Shown: positions 45,606 through 58,540 of the stretch, piece after piece | Layout of the letters: each line of letters opens with the position of its first letter | Numbering within the stretch: position 1 is the stretch's first letter | DNA from: Sipunculus nudus | Lineage: Eukaryota; Annelida; Sipuncula; Golfingiida; Sipunculidae | Direction of reading: 5' to 3' | NCBI GenBank assembly: GCA_026874595.1 | Contig: CM049306.1 | Span: forward strand, 46,126,019 to 46,190,018 | DNA length: 64,000 nucleotides | Notes under the pieces: generated by a model | Databases searched by the model: none | Seen by the model: only the letters and a program-made list of their open reading frames with translations | Told to the model about the DNA's origin: nothing | Program-made: the position numbers and the translations under genes

Positions 45606-45935
45606 TCAGACGCTGATTACAACGGAAACGTCAGAAAAATGACAACGACAGAGCAGAAGGGGGGCAAGATTACAAATGAACTCCCACGAGTTTGCCTGGC
45701 CGAGATTGAATGAGACAGGCCTGCTCCTAAGGACACTTTGCCCTTTGACAATCACAGCAACAAACATGCAAGACTTGTCAGCGCGCGCGACCAGCGGGAT
45801 GAGAAATCTATTTCTTAAATGGGTATAGCTGCGGTTTTTCCCCCATGGGTCCTTTCTGGGTAAGTGAGAACATTTGCTGCCTTCAGGATACGTCCAGCTC
45901 GCGATAATGAATATCGTCCAGAAAAGAAGCTTCAT
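45606..45935 (-). CDS. Candidate secreted-protein frame, unidentified
   Basis: An ATG-initiated minus-strand frame of 109 codons starts MKLLFWTIFIIASWTYPEG, a good signal-peptide pattern (basic n-region, hydrophobic core, small residue before the cut). CSHLPRKDPWGKNRSYTHLR follows. The surrounding 45.2-46.2 kb is CpG-rich and non-repetitive. A second minus-strand frame at 45,306-45,533 (75 codons, ATG) lies just downstream in another frame and could be a further exon, but I see no convincing splice pair. No family is recognised, and the frame could be chance. Confidence 0.22.
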   Translation of the reverse strand: MKLLFWTIFIIASWTYPEGSKCSHLPRKDPWGKNRSYTHLRNRFLIPLVARADKSCMFVAVIVKGQSVLRSRPVSFNLGQANSWEFICNLAPLLLCRCHFSDVSVVISV

Positions 45936-48375
45936 GCGCGCTCATTTCCTTCAGTGGTCAACCCCGGAGGAACAGATGATCACGCAACAAGCTAGACGAA
46001 CCAAGTTACCATGGTATCCATCAGTCCCCCCCAAGGCAGGCCCAGTCTTTCAGGCAGATCGAAAATAAAAAAGGGGTTTTCATGCTTTTAATAAAGATTA
46101 AATCTTGCAGAAATAAGTCGGATAAGGCGACGAGGCACTGGTTTAGAATCAGGCGTTACCCCCACAAGATGTATATCGACGGGACGTCATGGAAATACCT
46201 CATGTAAATGTCACGGCTGCGATAACAACTCCACCCACACGTCAAATGATATAGTGACTTCATGCTAGGTTACAGCATTATTGGTGTCGCTATGGTAATT
46301 CTAAGATGGCTGCCAAATTTGATTAATTAAATTTCTCTCTGTTCTCGGGGAATTGCTACTCTCTTATTACGTAAACTAGCAGATTTACATTAAGGGGATA
46401 CTTACAATATTGCATACTATATGTATGAACAGCTCATATTTACGTATACGTCTTTATGTAACATGAGGAGCATTCCTACCCACCCCACCCCTTTAGTTCT
46501 GTTAAAAGTTAAAGTACATAAGTAATGCAACATTCGTGGACTGAAACAAAATTGGACGGGAAAAAGAAGGGGTAGAATGATTTTGCCTTGGTCGAGGCTT
46601 GCTTTACAAAGTGTCATTCTAATTTCAATTAGAATCTTCAGTGTTAAGTTGGTGCTCGAATACTATAACAATGTTTAAGTCACCGGCTGCAGATTATATT
46701 CTCTTAATATGTTTTGCCTTTGGCTCCAGTTATTTCAGCAAACCTGATTCTTTTTTTTTATTGCATGTTATTTGGACTACGACGGCCGGTACTTCATCGA
46801 GCACCTGGAAATTTCATTTGCCTGCGGGTTACGACATGAAAATGATAACAAACACGCGTGTTAGAGGTTTTTCACCGAAGTAGGCGTCGCAATGCCCCCA
46901 GCATAGCCGCAAAGCCGATGGCTTCCTAAAAAGTATAAATGTCAAACTGTAATCAAAATGTAGCTAATAATGATAGGGGATGAAGAAAAAAGAAAAACAG
47001 ATGCTGTTACAGTAGCAGTACACAATACTGACGTGGTAATTTTATTTCTTGGTGAAGATTCATGAAATTAAAAACTAACAAAAACCAGCTGAGTTGGTAA
47101 ACAGAAGGTTCTTCGAATTTAAACTGTTCCTTGAACGGTTGTCATTATTTCTTTTTAATTAAATTTTCTGGCAAATCAATTGAGATAAACCTTGTATTTT
47201 CTGTACTGCCCACTACTCGAGTTTGCAACATTTATGGAATAATTACAGCATTCAAATGGTGCATGAAAGTTAATTGCTTGCTGGTCCCTTTGTTCTCTCG
47301 TCACGTACTTCATTTTAAAGACAAGAAAGTACATGGTTGCCTGACAATTTCTTATTTAAATAGTTAACCTTTTTAAGTGTTCTAATGCATTGTGATTAAA
47401 TAAACCAACAGAAAAGAAATTTATTTAATCTTAAACAAGAAACTAAAATTAAAATGGCAATGTTATTCGAGGTCTGACATACTGGCAGTTGCAATAGTTT
47501 GCTTGATATTTGCTGTGGGATGATTCATGAAACAAAAGTTAGCGTGTAATTAACCAAGGATTGGCTTAACAATATATCGATATGAGTTAGGCTTTGGCCT
47601 GTAGGGAGGGGGTTTGTATGGTTGATGAGTTGATTTGTATATATATGATTTGATCCAAACTGTTGTAAGGGAGGCTATACAAGGCGCCCCAGAATAAAAA
47701 AAAAAATCAACGGGAATTTTTTTATGTTATCTTTCCTCCGTCTGTGTTGCGAGGCCAAAACGGAAATTGGTCAAAGTGATAATCACAGATAACCATCTGA
47801 TATTTATTTCTAACCATGAGCTAACTTTTCAAGATCGTACACTGCAAAGCCTATGCCCTATATAGAACATTCGTAATGTTTTTGTTTATTCAGTAACTTC
47901 CTTTTTTTTTGGGGGGGGGGGCTTTGTTTTAAGCTTTGTCGACTAGACATCATCTGAGCAAAAGCCATGCGCCTTTGGCCTTCGTTTGCCCGACTGGTCG
48001 GATCAACGTTCTCCTTTCTGTTTAAACATCATTTGAAGGCTGAAGTCTTTAATATTCATCAATACTTTGGTCCCTTTAATTAGGGGGAGACTTGCTTAGA
48101 TTCCGCTGAGGGCAAATCCTTCGACGAGCATTTTTTTATTCCCATGTTTTGCTCTGGATCTCCAATATCGCTTATATAAAAGGTTATCCTGATATTTATT
48201 TTGACTTTAGTTTAATTCTCATAGCTCAAGCTGATACGCTACAAAGCTTAAACTCCAGTATAGCTCAGAACGTTACGTGTTTCGGCGGTCACTCGGCGAA
48301 TGAAGCTGTCATTTGTATATGTGGTTTACAGAAAATCCACAGTTTTTTTTTTTTTATAAAATGGACACATGCAGT
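45936..48375. other. Intergenic, nothing recognised
   Basis: Includes a G11 run at 47,911-47,921. A GCTGCGATAAC word at about 46,211 matches the core of the hairpin families but has no surrounding element. Confidence 0.35.
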
Positions 48376-49733
48376 TTTTCATTATACTGTAGATTCAGAT
48401 AATATCGTGGGCTTAAAATTTCGTGGTTTTTGTACAAAACGCATATCGTGGGGTATTTGAATTCGTGGAAAGACAAAGAAAACTTCAGGAAATTATGTTT
48501 ATTAATACCTCCATTTGCGCAAGGAGGACGAGCCCGACGTACAAGGGGGTTCGGGTCTGATGCTTATCACACGGTGCGCCTGTATCGCGGTCAATCGGGT
48601 TAGTGTTGAACAAACAAGCTCCGCCCGACCCGAGCCTAACTGAGAATTAATCAGCCGTGACCGACACGTGCCGGCCGATACATCGGCTATTAGTTATGAC
48701 ACCCGATCACACCACTTTGACAGAAAACGTAAACCATCACTTGACCGGAGGAAAAATGAAACGGGACCGTCCACATGAAGGTTTTTAACTTTGTTTAATC
48801 TAGGCGGTAGTCACATGTGGCGCCTGTAAATCCCGGACGGGGCGGTGAGACGAGACACGGTTCGTTCGTCATTCATCATGTCAGCTATATTTGGAGATTA
48901 TAAAGAAATAATTTGCCTAATAGTATTCTGTGGCGCTTACTTACGCTAACATATATGTACAACTATCAGCAATATTCGGAAGAAGTACCGCCTGCATGTA
49001 TTAATAATGGCTCACTCTTATGCACGCAACTGTTGTCGCAATATTCGGAATAGGCGGTTTTTCGCGTCCCGCGGTAATCGCGGTAATGCAAAGAGTTTAC
49101 ACGGCCCTTGTCTTTAAAGCCAATAGGTAGCGTAAGTCTCGTTTAATCTCTATTGAAAGAAGGTTGAAAAGGCCGTTCCGAAAAAGCCGTGCCTCGGTAG
49201 CTGTTGTTAAGAACATTGGAACTTGTTTTCCGTTCATGGCGTGTTAGAACTACCGCTTTGCGCGACAGAAATGTGGTTCTGTTCTTGAATTTTTCATCCG
49301 AAATGTTGAGGAAATGACGAAATATGGGGATACGTTTTCAGTTTAAATCATACGTTGATATTGTTTGATTGTAAACATATCAGGGGGCCGTGTTTGTTCG
49401 ATGTAAGGGGAATTAATTTGATTGACAAAAGATTATTTATAAATCCCATATTTTTATAGTAATTTAGGAAAAAGCAATTCGGTGCATTTAATAAATATAT
49501 CAAATACAATCATAAAACAGTAGTAAACAATTTTTGTATCTTTATTGAAAATCAGCCGGGGGTAACAATTATATATATATAAAGTCGACCACCAGCTACC
49601 GTTCGGATACCGTATATCCTCTGACCCTCGTTTCGTTGGAATCATGAATTCGTGGATTATCTTGATCCACGAAAACCACGAAAATAAAATCCCAACTAAT
49701 ATTTCTAAAATCTACAGTATATGAAAAAAAGTC
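48376..49733. mobile_element. TIR-bounded block with CpG-rich interior
   Basis: The left arm TTTTTCATTATACTGTAGAT leads into ATATCGTGGGCTTAAAATTTCGTGG (48,376-48,430). The right arm CCACGAAAATAAAATCCCAA leads into AAATCTACAGTATATGAAAA (49,670-49,733), an inverted match sharing TACTGTAGATT and TCGTGGTTTT. TA beside the ends would suit Tc1/mariner-like MITEs. The interior 48,480-49,320 is CpG-rich, unique-looking DNA with no open frame. It may be captured sequence, or two separate MITE copies may simply face each other. Confidence 0.45.
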
Positions 49734-50049
49734 ATGATTGTAAGATATGATGTACACCTAGAAGTCTTTTTCGGAATAATCAGAGGTGGATCGATATGGT
49801 CATCGATAGCTCTAGTACGGAACAACACAAGAAATAACTTAATACATTATAAAATAGTACAATAGACTGAATAATTTTCATTTTATTTTTATCTTAATTA
49901 CATGGAAAGTATATCTATAAAGCACACAGCGTGTATTTTTAAGTAAGATTAGATGAATTTTACATATGTTGCCTATGCTCCGTCATCATCAATGTGGTCG
50001 AGATGTAATGTAAACACATTAAGTCACAGAAACACATTTTTATAGATTT
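49734..50049. other. Intergenic, nothing recognised
   Basis: No supported feature. Confidence 0.35.
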
Positions 50050-50164
50050 ATGTTTATGTATATGTATGTATGTATATATATATATAGTTATATATATATA
50101 TAGTTTTATATATATATATAGTTATATATATATATAGTTTTATATATATATATATTTATATATA
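50050..50164 (+). repeat. (TA)n with alternating AGTTA / AGTTTTA interruptions
   Basis: Interruptions at about 50,086, 50,102, 50,120 and 50,136 alternate in type, giving a higher-order unit near 34 bp within the TA array. Confidence 0.8.
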
Positions 50165-51499
50165 ATCGATATGAAAAGTTCTCCCAAAGGCCAATCTTTT
50201 AACTAACATGGTTGGTGATAAGGTTACGTAGAGCATAGTCTGATAGGATGACAAATGCCAGTAAAGTCACTGCCACCTGGCGAAACTTCCAGGTTACAAA
50301 ATACGTCACCCATGAATCCAAAAAGTCAACGCTGAGGTGAAGTTGGATGTAAATCGTTAATGACCAGAATAATTTACGGCACCTTCAAATGTACCAAGAT
50401 TCAAGTGTCTGTTATTCCTCCCTACGTCGGTCAGACTATTTATCGTGTAGGTAAAAAATCTGATTCAATTAGCAAGTACAGTCTCCAAATACATTTGTTT
50501 CACAAAATTTTAAAGACTTGTAAACTTAATTACTGCCTGAAGTATACTTAAGCAGATACCTTAGCCGTAAGAAAATGTTTTTTATTTTGCTTTGTTCTAT
50601 AAAAAAAACATTAACACGATCATTTTACAACACAAGACATATGGATGTCCTGTCAATAAAACGACGTTTTTAAACGTATATAATGACCAGCCCGCACAGA
50701 AGTATCAACATTAAGCCAGGAAGCAGTGTGTCTACATCAGCCATTCATACACACACACGCGTAAAACTAGACATTATTTATCATCCTGAAAGGCGAATGG
50801 GCACACATCATAAAAGTTAGACCAAAAAAAAACTTCTAACAAATAGCATACAGGGAGTTCTTGCATGGTCCGATCTTTTGGGAAACGCAGTATTCAAACT
50901 ATATTCTTCGAACTAAAGACAAAAATTTTCTCCCGATATCTCTGACGAAGACCAAGCTACAGGAAGCATCGTGTGCGACTTGGTGGATGGCATAAATGAA
51001 ATTGCCAATTCCGTTGCAATTTCATCACTCAGTTTATATTTTTTGAGATCACAAATTCTATTACCAATGTTATTTTCTTTTGTTGCGTATGAACCTTTTC
51101 ACTTTATGTTCATTTACTGTACGAAAATAATACTGTATATACTATAAATATATGTATATTAATGCATGGATTGCCTTGACGCCAAATTCAGCTAACGTCA
51201 ACGAGTAGAGAAAGTTTAATTTGGCAACACAATTCTGGGACAAAGAAAATACGGAGGGCGAAGATTTTTTAAGCGAGATAAAAAAAAGTATAAATGAAAT
51301 TTTTGCCACCTTGCAGAAAATATACAAAATAAAATGCTTAATTTCTTGAAATGGTGCTTTAGGACAATATATATTAATCCATTTTGTATAAAACAGTTGA
51401 TGATTCTTTAACGGTGTCGTGTACTGACCAAAATCAGCAATATTACCGAGTACTAACTGGTCATTTAAAACAAAAATGATCCGCGGGGTACATATGTTA
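50165..51499. other. AT-rich intergenic, nothing recognised
   Basis: No supported feature. A CACTGCCACCTGGCGAAAC word at about 50,268 resembles the CTCF-like site at 13,216. Confidence 0.35.
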
Positions 51500-51705
51500 A
51501 GGTGACTGATTTAGAACAGTAAAAATTGTTTATCTCGAGATCCCAAAATATATTTTTTTGAGATCTGAATATATTATTATCCGATATCTGGAGATACCAT
51601 TTCAAAATGAGTTTTCGTGATCTCGGGATGTTATTTCAAGATCTCATAATAATGTCTAGAGATCTCAATATAAATAAAAATGTTTGCGTCCCAAATCAGC
51701 CACTG
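51500..51705. mobile_element. MITE with GAGATCT-rich interior
   Basis: The left arm GTGACTGATTTAGAAC (51,502-51,517) is an inverted match to the right arm GTCCCAAATCAGCCAC (51,688-51,703). The interior repeats GAGATCT-like words in both orientations (CTCGAGATC, TGAGATCTG, AAGATCTC, AGAGATCTC). Non-coding. Confidence 0.55.
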
Positions 51706-54589
51706 TTAGGTGCCGATTTAGTGGAACACTAATTTGGCGCGCAATGTATAATGTAACATATCGTCTCCTCCGTAGGAGGCCACTGGCTGGCGATACTGTG
51801 ATAATATGTCCATGTAAGGTGAGAGACTGCCAGCACGGGGTGTCAGGTGGCAGGGCTTACAAAACAGTTTCAGGTGATCATGGTATATGTAACACGTATG
51901 GCGACGTGTGACAAACATGCTTATTATAAGTTTTTGCATTGTCTGGTATCTTTGTATACCCAGTTTGCAAAATAGCTCTCATATTGTGTAAACAACGAGA
52001 AGGAATAAAAATGAATAGTCCCAAATTTTAAATTGTTGAACGGGGAAGATTGTATGGATTGTATACGAAATATTTTCTGCGTAAAGTTTTCTGAAAATAT
52101 GTGACAGAAAATAAAATTCGTCAGGTTGTTTATTTTTGTAACACCAACGGAAAAGTCTAAACTATAAACAAATTTATTTACCAAAATTGAATATGGCGTA
52201 ACATGAAACCTTACTTAGACAAAAGGGACGTGAAGCTCAGTTTTAACTATTAGTTAGTGTGATTAAGTTATACTCTTTATTTCAGAAATATAATTTACAA
52301 CAAAGAAACGTGTTTACATAAATAATGCTATTTGTCATTTGAATGATTTAGGTCTTTGTAACGTCCAACAAAGTAAAATTTATAAATTTTAGATCGATGA
52401 TAAAGAATATCTTTAAAATTTAGAATTCTCATGATATCCTCATAATATATTATATTTATATATATTAATATCAAGCAACATTTGATATATTTCACACATG
52501 GCTACAAATGTCTATTTAATAATAACATTTGGTTGAATACATAACTATATCTCCAGGCTTTTTATAGAGTTATCACGTTTCTTGACTTTTAATTGAAAAC
52601 ATTTTGGATGATCTATTAAAAGATTGTTTATTCTTAATGGCCTGTCGTTGCTTTATAAGATGAAATATCGGGGAAAATCAAGTTTAGAACACGTTTCAAA
52701 ACAAACTGTGAAATTTGTAAGTGTTATTCCTTAAGATTTGTTAGAAATATAATAATATTTGGTTAATAATTTCCTTATACTGTTATTTTACTTGTATAAT
52801 ATGCAAAATTATTGTTCGAGAAAACCCGTTTGAGCAGAGTTATTTAGTTCTGGATGACTAATTCAGTTAATGCTAGTGTCTATCATATCACATAAAGTCA
52901 TATTACGCTCTAGATTTTAAACCTCACTCCTACACGCCTCACGCCTTATTCGGTTACCATGTATAAGGCATACTTTAATGTTAAATGTCTAGCCTGTTAA
53001 AGTGAAACTCGGAGGCAGACGGAGATTATGATCCAAGTTCTGTGCACTAGTTACAAGTTAATATATATTTTATATATTCCAATGCATGCATATGTAACAT
53101 ATTAAGATGGGCGGGACCAAAAGTAACAACTAACATTCAAACTAAACGGATGAAAAAGCATTAACAATCCGGCCGCAAACAACCTTCATAAATATGCTTT
53201 GTAATCATGATATTCTAAAATCAGCCAACGATCTCGTGTTTTTGGGTTGCAAAAGACAGTCTTTACATTACTACTGACGACAAAGGCTGTCGTCTGTTGA
53301 GGCCTTGGTTTACGAAATACTGCTGTCATTGTCCTGATTTTATGTATAAAAGTGGACATTTTTAAGGAATCCACATATTCTTTGTTACCTGAACATTTTA
53401 GTCTATTTTTACCAAACAAGGCTCCAAGAATAACCGTATATTTTTTATTTGTCCATAATTTATGATAAATAAATAATTTTTTTCTCAAAATACAAATATT
53501 TATAAATTCTTGATATACTAGTTAGCAGAGATATAGCCATGGATAGAACTATTCCTTTTGAATGTGTTGATATATGGAATACATACAGTTTAGTATTCCG
53601 AACAATCTTTTCTATCCAATGTTTAAGAAAAAGGTTGAACAATATTTTAATGTCTGAAAATATAAATTAATAATTTGATATTAAACAAGGTATTGAACAA
53701 TACATGCCCATTTTCTGCCTGCACAATATTTCCTGTTTCTACGAAGTGTTAATAATGATGGGGCATATTTGCTTTGCTTGTAAAGTATTGTATGTTATTA
53801 CCTGCACCATGTTTGCATGGTGTCTTGATCAATAAATTTTAATTCCGTTAAAAATGTAGAAGGTACCTGATTAAATCGACTGATAATTGTTCTTTTTTTC
53901 AGTCATCAAACATCAATTTGCAACTAATTTAGATCCCTACTGGTCCGCGTTTCCAAATGACATAAAATAGTTTTCAGTTTGAAGTATAAATCTCTCTATG
54001 TTTCTCCACCAAAATTTATTCGAGCTACTGCTAAAAATAAAATCTAAGACAGCTTTAACCAAACGATAAATGTGGTATAATAAACAGGTTTATCCACATT
54101 GCAGGTTTGTTAAATATAAAGGAAGTATAGTGTTTTCTTTTTAAAATATCATGGTATCTGCAAACATTTCGGTCTAAAACTGTTTGCTTACTCCTATACA
54201 TAAGTTGAAATAAGTTTGAACCGGGCGTGATCAGAAGCGCAAAACATTAACGAGCTCACGCCACGTGGTGGCCGCGCCGCACAACTTCACTAATCATGAT
54301 TTTTGAAGCTTCCAACCGATGATTCTCATGTGTTCCTTCTTTCGTGTTTCTTCTCCTCACCTGAAGAAGCGCGCATGCCCAAGATCGGACCTATAGTCAT
54401 GTGGTCCTGTAATGGTGAACTTGGTATAGTAAGTTCATGTGCCGGGATAGGTGTGCTATTTTTGTATTCAGCCAAAATGAAATAGTAGCGTGAAATAAAA
54501 AAAAAAATAAAAATATGTAAGTACCATTAATGTGGGAAACAAGTTTGCCGACCAGCAAGACACTGACATATATTTCAATTTTCACTTTT
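51706..54589. other. AT-rich intergenic, nothing recognised
   Basis: Frames at 51,684-51,939 occur on both strands over the same GC-richer 220 bp and carry no motif. Minus frames at 53,186-53,642 are also unassigned. Confidence 0.35.
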
Positions 54590-55015
54590 TTCCTACTTTG
54601 TCTATATTTCTATTCTTTTTTTTCCTATGTTTCCATTTTTCCATCCCTACTTTTGAACTACATTTTCTGTACTTTCATTCATACTTTTGTCATACTTCAT
54701 TGATATAATTTTCATTCATACTTATAAACAATTTTTTCCTTTGGATGTATTTGAAACTCTGCACGGGGTATACCTCCAGTTAAAACAGCCGACAAATGAA
54801 CTTGTAGGACTTATAATGTTCATACCTGGTAATACCAGAATTACCAGAATGTTTGTTTCAGACAGCTTTATGCCTTTAAAGACGGATGATATAAACCTTG
54901 ATTGCAAGGTATGAAGGTTCCAACATATAGGGCTATGATGGAACAGGAGTACAGCCACGCAGGCAAATGTCAAGGAAAGGATCATGACTATAAATCAGAT
55001 GCTATAATGCGTTAG
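54590..55015 (+). repeat. Diverged direct repeat, unit 1
   Basis: A pyrimidine-rich head (CCTACTTTGTCTATATTTC) is followed by GTATTTGAAACTCTGCACGG, GGTATACCTCCAGTT, TTTGTTTCAGACAGCTTTAT, TTTAAAGACGGATGATATAA and ATCAGATGCTATAATGC. Unit 2 at 55.6 kb repeats these in the same order. Confidence 0.65.
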
Positions 55016-55604
55016 TCTAAACATTTTCAGTAAACCTTTAAGCCATGTTTCCGTCTCTATGTCATTACGCTCATTCCTTCTAGGACCGCCCTCAGAAATG
55101 GTTCAGCTCTTGGTGACCCCTGGCAATCGAGTCAAGTCCACTTACACATGTTAATTTATTTTAGATTATAAATATTGAGTGGTTGGTTAGTATTTGTTAA
55201 AAGGATAGAATGTTGCCTCATGAAAAAGATTTGGTTCATCGGGTTCGAATCTGAAGAACCGTATAAACAAAAATGGTTTACTTTTGAAAAATCTTGAAAA
55301 TTAGTTCTAGTGTCTTAACGATAACTTATGAGTTTTGGATTATTAATCCCTCCCATGCATAATTAAGCCTGTTCTTTATTCAAACTACCTACTGTTTCTT
55401 ACTTTTTCATAACTTGTTGTTTACCCTTCAACATACAGAATTCAGTGACTTGCTGTGAAAGTGTAATTCTGATATTCTTCTCGTACTCCTTAGGCTCTGA
55501 GCACCACCAAAAGAATCACCCTCTCGGGGCCGTGTTTACTATCTGCATTCATTTATTGGCTCCGGCAGCAGTTTAGTTCTGCTTGGATGAGTACTACATT
55601 TGTC
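55016..55604. other. Spacer between direct repeats
   Basis: A perfect B-box-like GGGTTCGAATC at 55,241 is not backed by an A box or tRNA stems. No gene. Confidence 0.3.
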
Positions 55605-56240
55605 ACACTTTTTCCTATATTACCCCTACTTTTGTTCTAAGTTTTATCTTAATTTACATTCCTATTTTTTCCTGCTTTATCTCCGTTCTTACTTTTGGCC
55701 ACCAATATTTAAATTTCCATTATCACTTTTTCCTACTTGATCTGTATTTCCATTCCTCTTTATCCTATATTTCCATTTCTTCATTCGTACTTTTGTACTA
55801 CTTTTTCTACACTTGAATTCATACTTTTATCCTCCTTTGTCTATATAATTTCCATTCATACTTTCTCCTTTTCTATTTAACATTCCTTTTTTAAACCCTT
55901 TTTTCGTTAGGATCTACTTGAAACCCTGCATGGGGTATACTTTCAACTGAAAAAAAATGGTAAATTGACGCTCAGCAGACCTTAGAACTTGTAATACTTT
56001 ATACATGTTACAGATGGGTGCCCACACTTTCGTGAAACACAGAGTTAAATGTTTATACCCGGTATGACCACCAGCATTTTGTTCCAGACAGCTGAATGCT
56101 TTTAAAGACAGGTGACATAAAGCCTGCCTCAAAGTTTAAAGTTTCGAGCATATAAGGTTATAGTATAACAGAAGGGCAGAAAGACAGGCAGATGAAAAGG
56201 AAAGGGTCAACACTATCAGATGCTGTAATTTGTCAGTGTA
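55605..56240 (+). repeat. Diverged direct repeat, unit 2
   Basis: A longer pyrimidine head (TTTTTCCTACTTGATCTGTA and similar) is followed by CTACTTGAAACCCTGCATGG, GGTATACTTTCAACT, TTTGTTCCAGACAGCTGAAT, TTTAAAGACAGGTGACATAA and ATCAGATGCTGTAATTTG. Same order and orientation as unit 1, offset by about 1.0-1.2 kb. Confidence 0.65.
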
Positions 56241-57910
56241 AAAAAATTAAGTATATGTGTATATATGTGTACAAATTAAAAAAAAATATATGAGGTTCCA
56301 CCAGCCGTCATCAACTGATGATATTATCAAGGCAGTCCATGCCATAGCTGTCATTTTGAGAAATAAATAAAGTTTAAATAAAAAAGTGCATAAAAATAGA
56401 AATACGGGTTTACCATATCGGTTTTGTTAAACTTCTAACTCTATCCATGATGAATGAATTTATACTTCATCGATTCACTACTTAGAGAGTGACAAAACTG
56501 CTGTAATTTAGTAGTCACAAAACTACGAATACAACTATTTATAATAACAATAAAAAAAAATAATTGGCACCATCAGTCGTTTTAACCTGATTAAACATTA
56601 TATGATCGAATGGACTACCACGTTTAAGGACAAACCTTGAACCCACTGCAGCGAAACTGCAGTTTTATGAGAGTGAAAAAAGGTAAAAAAAAACATCAGT
56701 TGCAAGACAATATAATACAGGTAGCGCCACCAAATTCGTTGAATTTCCGTCAGCTTAGCTAAAAATTGCGACCAATTCATACAAAATGGCCTATTGACAT
56801 AACATGTACTAGATATGGGCCTTTTTGACAATCTGTCAATATGGTGTGACCGCGATCCTACAAGTTCTGATGAGGATCCGACATTTGTGATTTTGTTGCT
56901 AATTACGCCCGAGTGGCCATACTGCACATCCAGCACGTTAAAATATAATAATCACCATCATGCGAGGGCTTTGTGCGTTTTTTTTTCAGAAACCTGCGTT
57001 ACAACATTGATTTCGGGACAGATGGACTGGGATGAGCATCTCTCTCCCTCCACCTGCATATTAGCAAGAGCATATGCCAGCTAGTCCTTCAGGAATAAAA
57101 ATCGCATCGAAACGTGCCGTAACCATTGTTGACAGTCATGCAATTCTGTCTTATCGGATCGCAGGCAAAAAGTCCAATAGTGTCGGGTCTTATTCAATTT
57201 AATAAGTCCTCAACAAAACACCAAGTCCAGATTTAACCCATTTCCTGAAGATTAAAGTTAAGGACTACTTTATAATGATGTAAGGTTCTCAAAGCACCGG
57301 TAAATGTAACCCTGGAAAGCTCCCCGGATTTTCATTCCGGTACCACAGCACCTTCATGACCCTGGTAGATGACTTGGGGAAAAAACAAGTGACTTTAAGG
57401 ACTAATTCACAACTTCATTTCGGTAGCACAAGCCATAAGATCGCTTCATTTTCACAGCGGTAAGGAACCATTGGCGGTAATGGCATGGTTTGGCGGGTGG
57501 CATCCCTTTCCCCATTATCACTTCGCACTCGCCATTTGATTGGGCATAGATCATTAAACTTGCGATAGGCATCAGTCTATGTTACCTGTTGCTTAACCAA
57601 TCAATTGACGTGTTTAAATTGATGATAAAAATGTAGATAAATTTGGCCTTAAACCCTGACCATTTTATATTCACATTAAGAGATACCTCAAATTTGTATC
57701 GATTAGTTCTTAACGCTGCGCTTAATTTGTTCAAATCCCACTGTGCACGAGACAAATGTTCAACTGTCACGCAAACAACGGAGATACGTTCAGTCTGAGT
57801 AACAGGCTGACTTTAAGTAAAAAAATTACCCTGAAATCATGAATGCTTTACAGTATAGTCACAGTTTGTCCGAAAAGATAAAGATTATATGAAACCATTC
57901 CATACTGTAA

Positions 57911-57913
<3 letters not shown>
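56241..57913. other. Intergenic, nothing recognised
   Basis: Frames at 56,598-57,084 lie on both strands and have no motif. AGGTAGCGCCACC at 56,719-56,731 is the reverse of a GGTGGCGCTACCT CTCF-like word. Confidence 0.35.

Positions 57914-57976
<63 letters not shown>
57914..57976 (+). repeat. (TA)n microsatellite
   Basis: About 30 uninterrupted units. Confidence 0.9.
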
Positions 57977-57983
<7 letters not shown>

Positions 57984-58526
57984 TTCTTATTAGATTAGGT
58001 GGATCCATTAGTATGAACCGGATTATATAGTTTAAATAGAATTAATATGGTGCACAAATCTTGGATCTTAACTTTGATCCCTTTCTCCCTATATGCATTC
58101 AGTATATTAAATCTTCCAGAAATATTGAAACTATGAATTCTTTGAACCTTTAAACTGACATTAAATATCAAAATACAGTTTGTCATTTTAATAACATTGT
58201 TCTTGTCCCCGGTCCAGTGACCTTAAGGAGATTTAGAATGTTATCTATTTTGACGCCCAGACGAGATGGTTCAATCTGCTTAAAGTCAGCTATGCACCTA
58301 CCTTTTCTGTAGAATATATGTGATTTCTGGCTAACTCTATGAACGGTAGTAATTCCTGATTATAGAGACTCTTTTTGTACGTCAGTGAAGGGTATATTAT
58401 ATAAACTTGTATATCTACATACGCCAATGTTGAAAAACAGAAAAAAAAACTAAGGGGGTTGGTTGCGTATGTGCGTAAGCTAGAATTTCACTAGTCACTT
58501 TCCAAAACTCTTGTTCGTATGACTTG
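57977..58526. other. Intergenic, nothing recognised
   Basis: No supported feature. Confidence 0.35.
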
Positions 58527-58540
58527 CCGCTAGATGGCCC
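58527..58540 (+). promoter_or_regulatory. CTCF-like motif CCGCTAGATGGCCC
   Basis: Matches the bilaterian CTCF core (CCRSYAGRTGGCRS) except at one late position, in otherwise unique DNA. A binding role is inferred. Confidence 0.35.

Noticed and set aside
55200-55260. tRNA or SINE head near GGGTTCGAATC
   Set aside because: No A box at the right distance and no stems.
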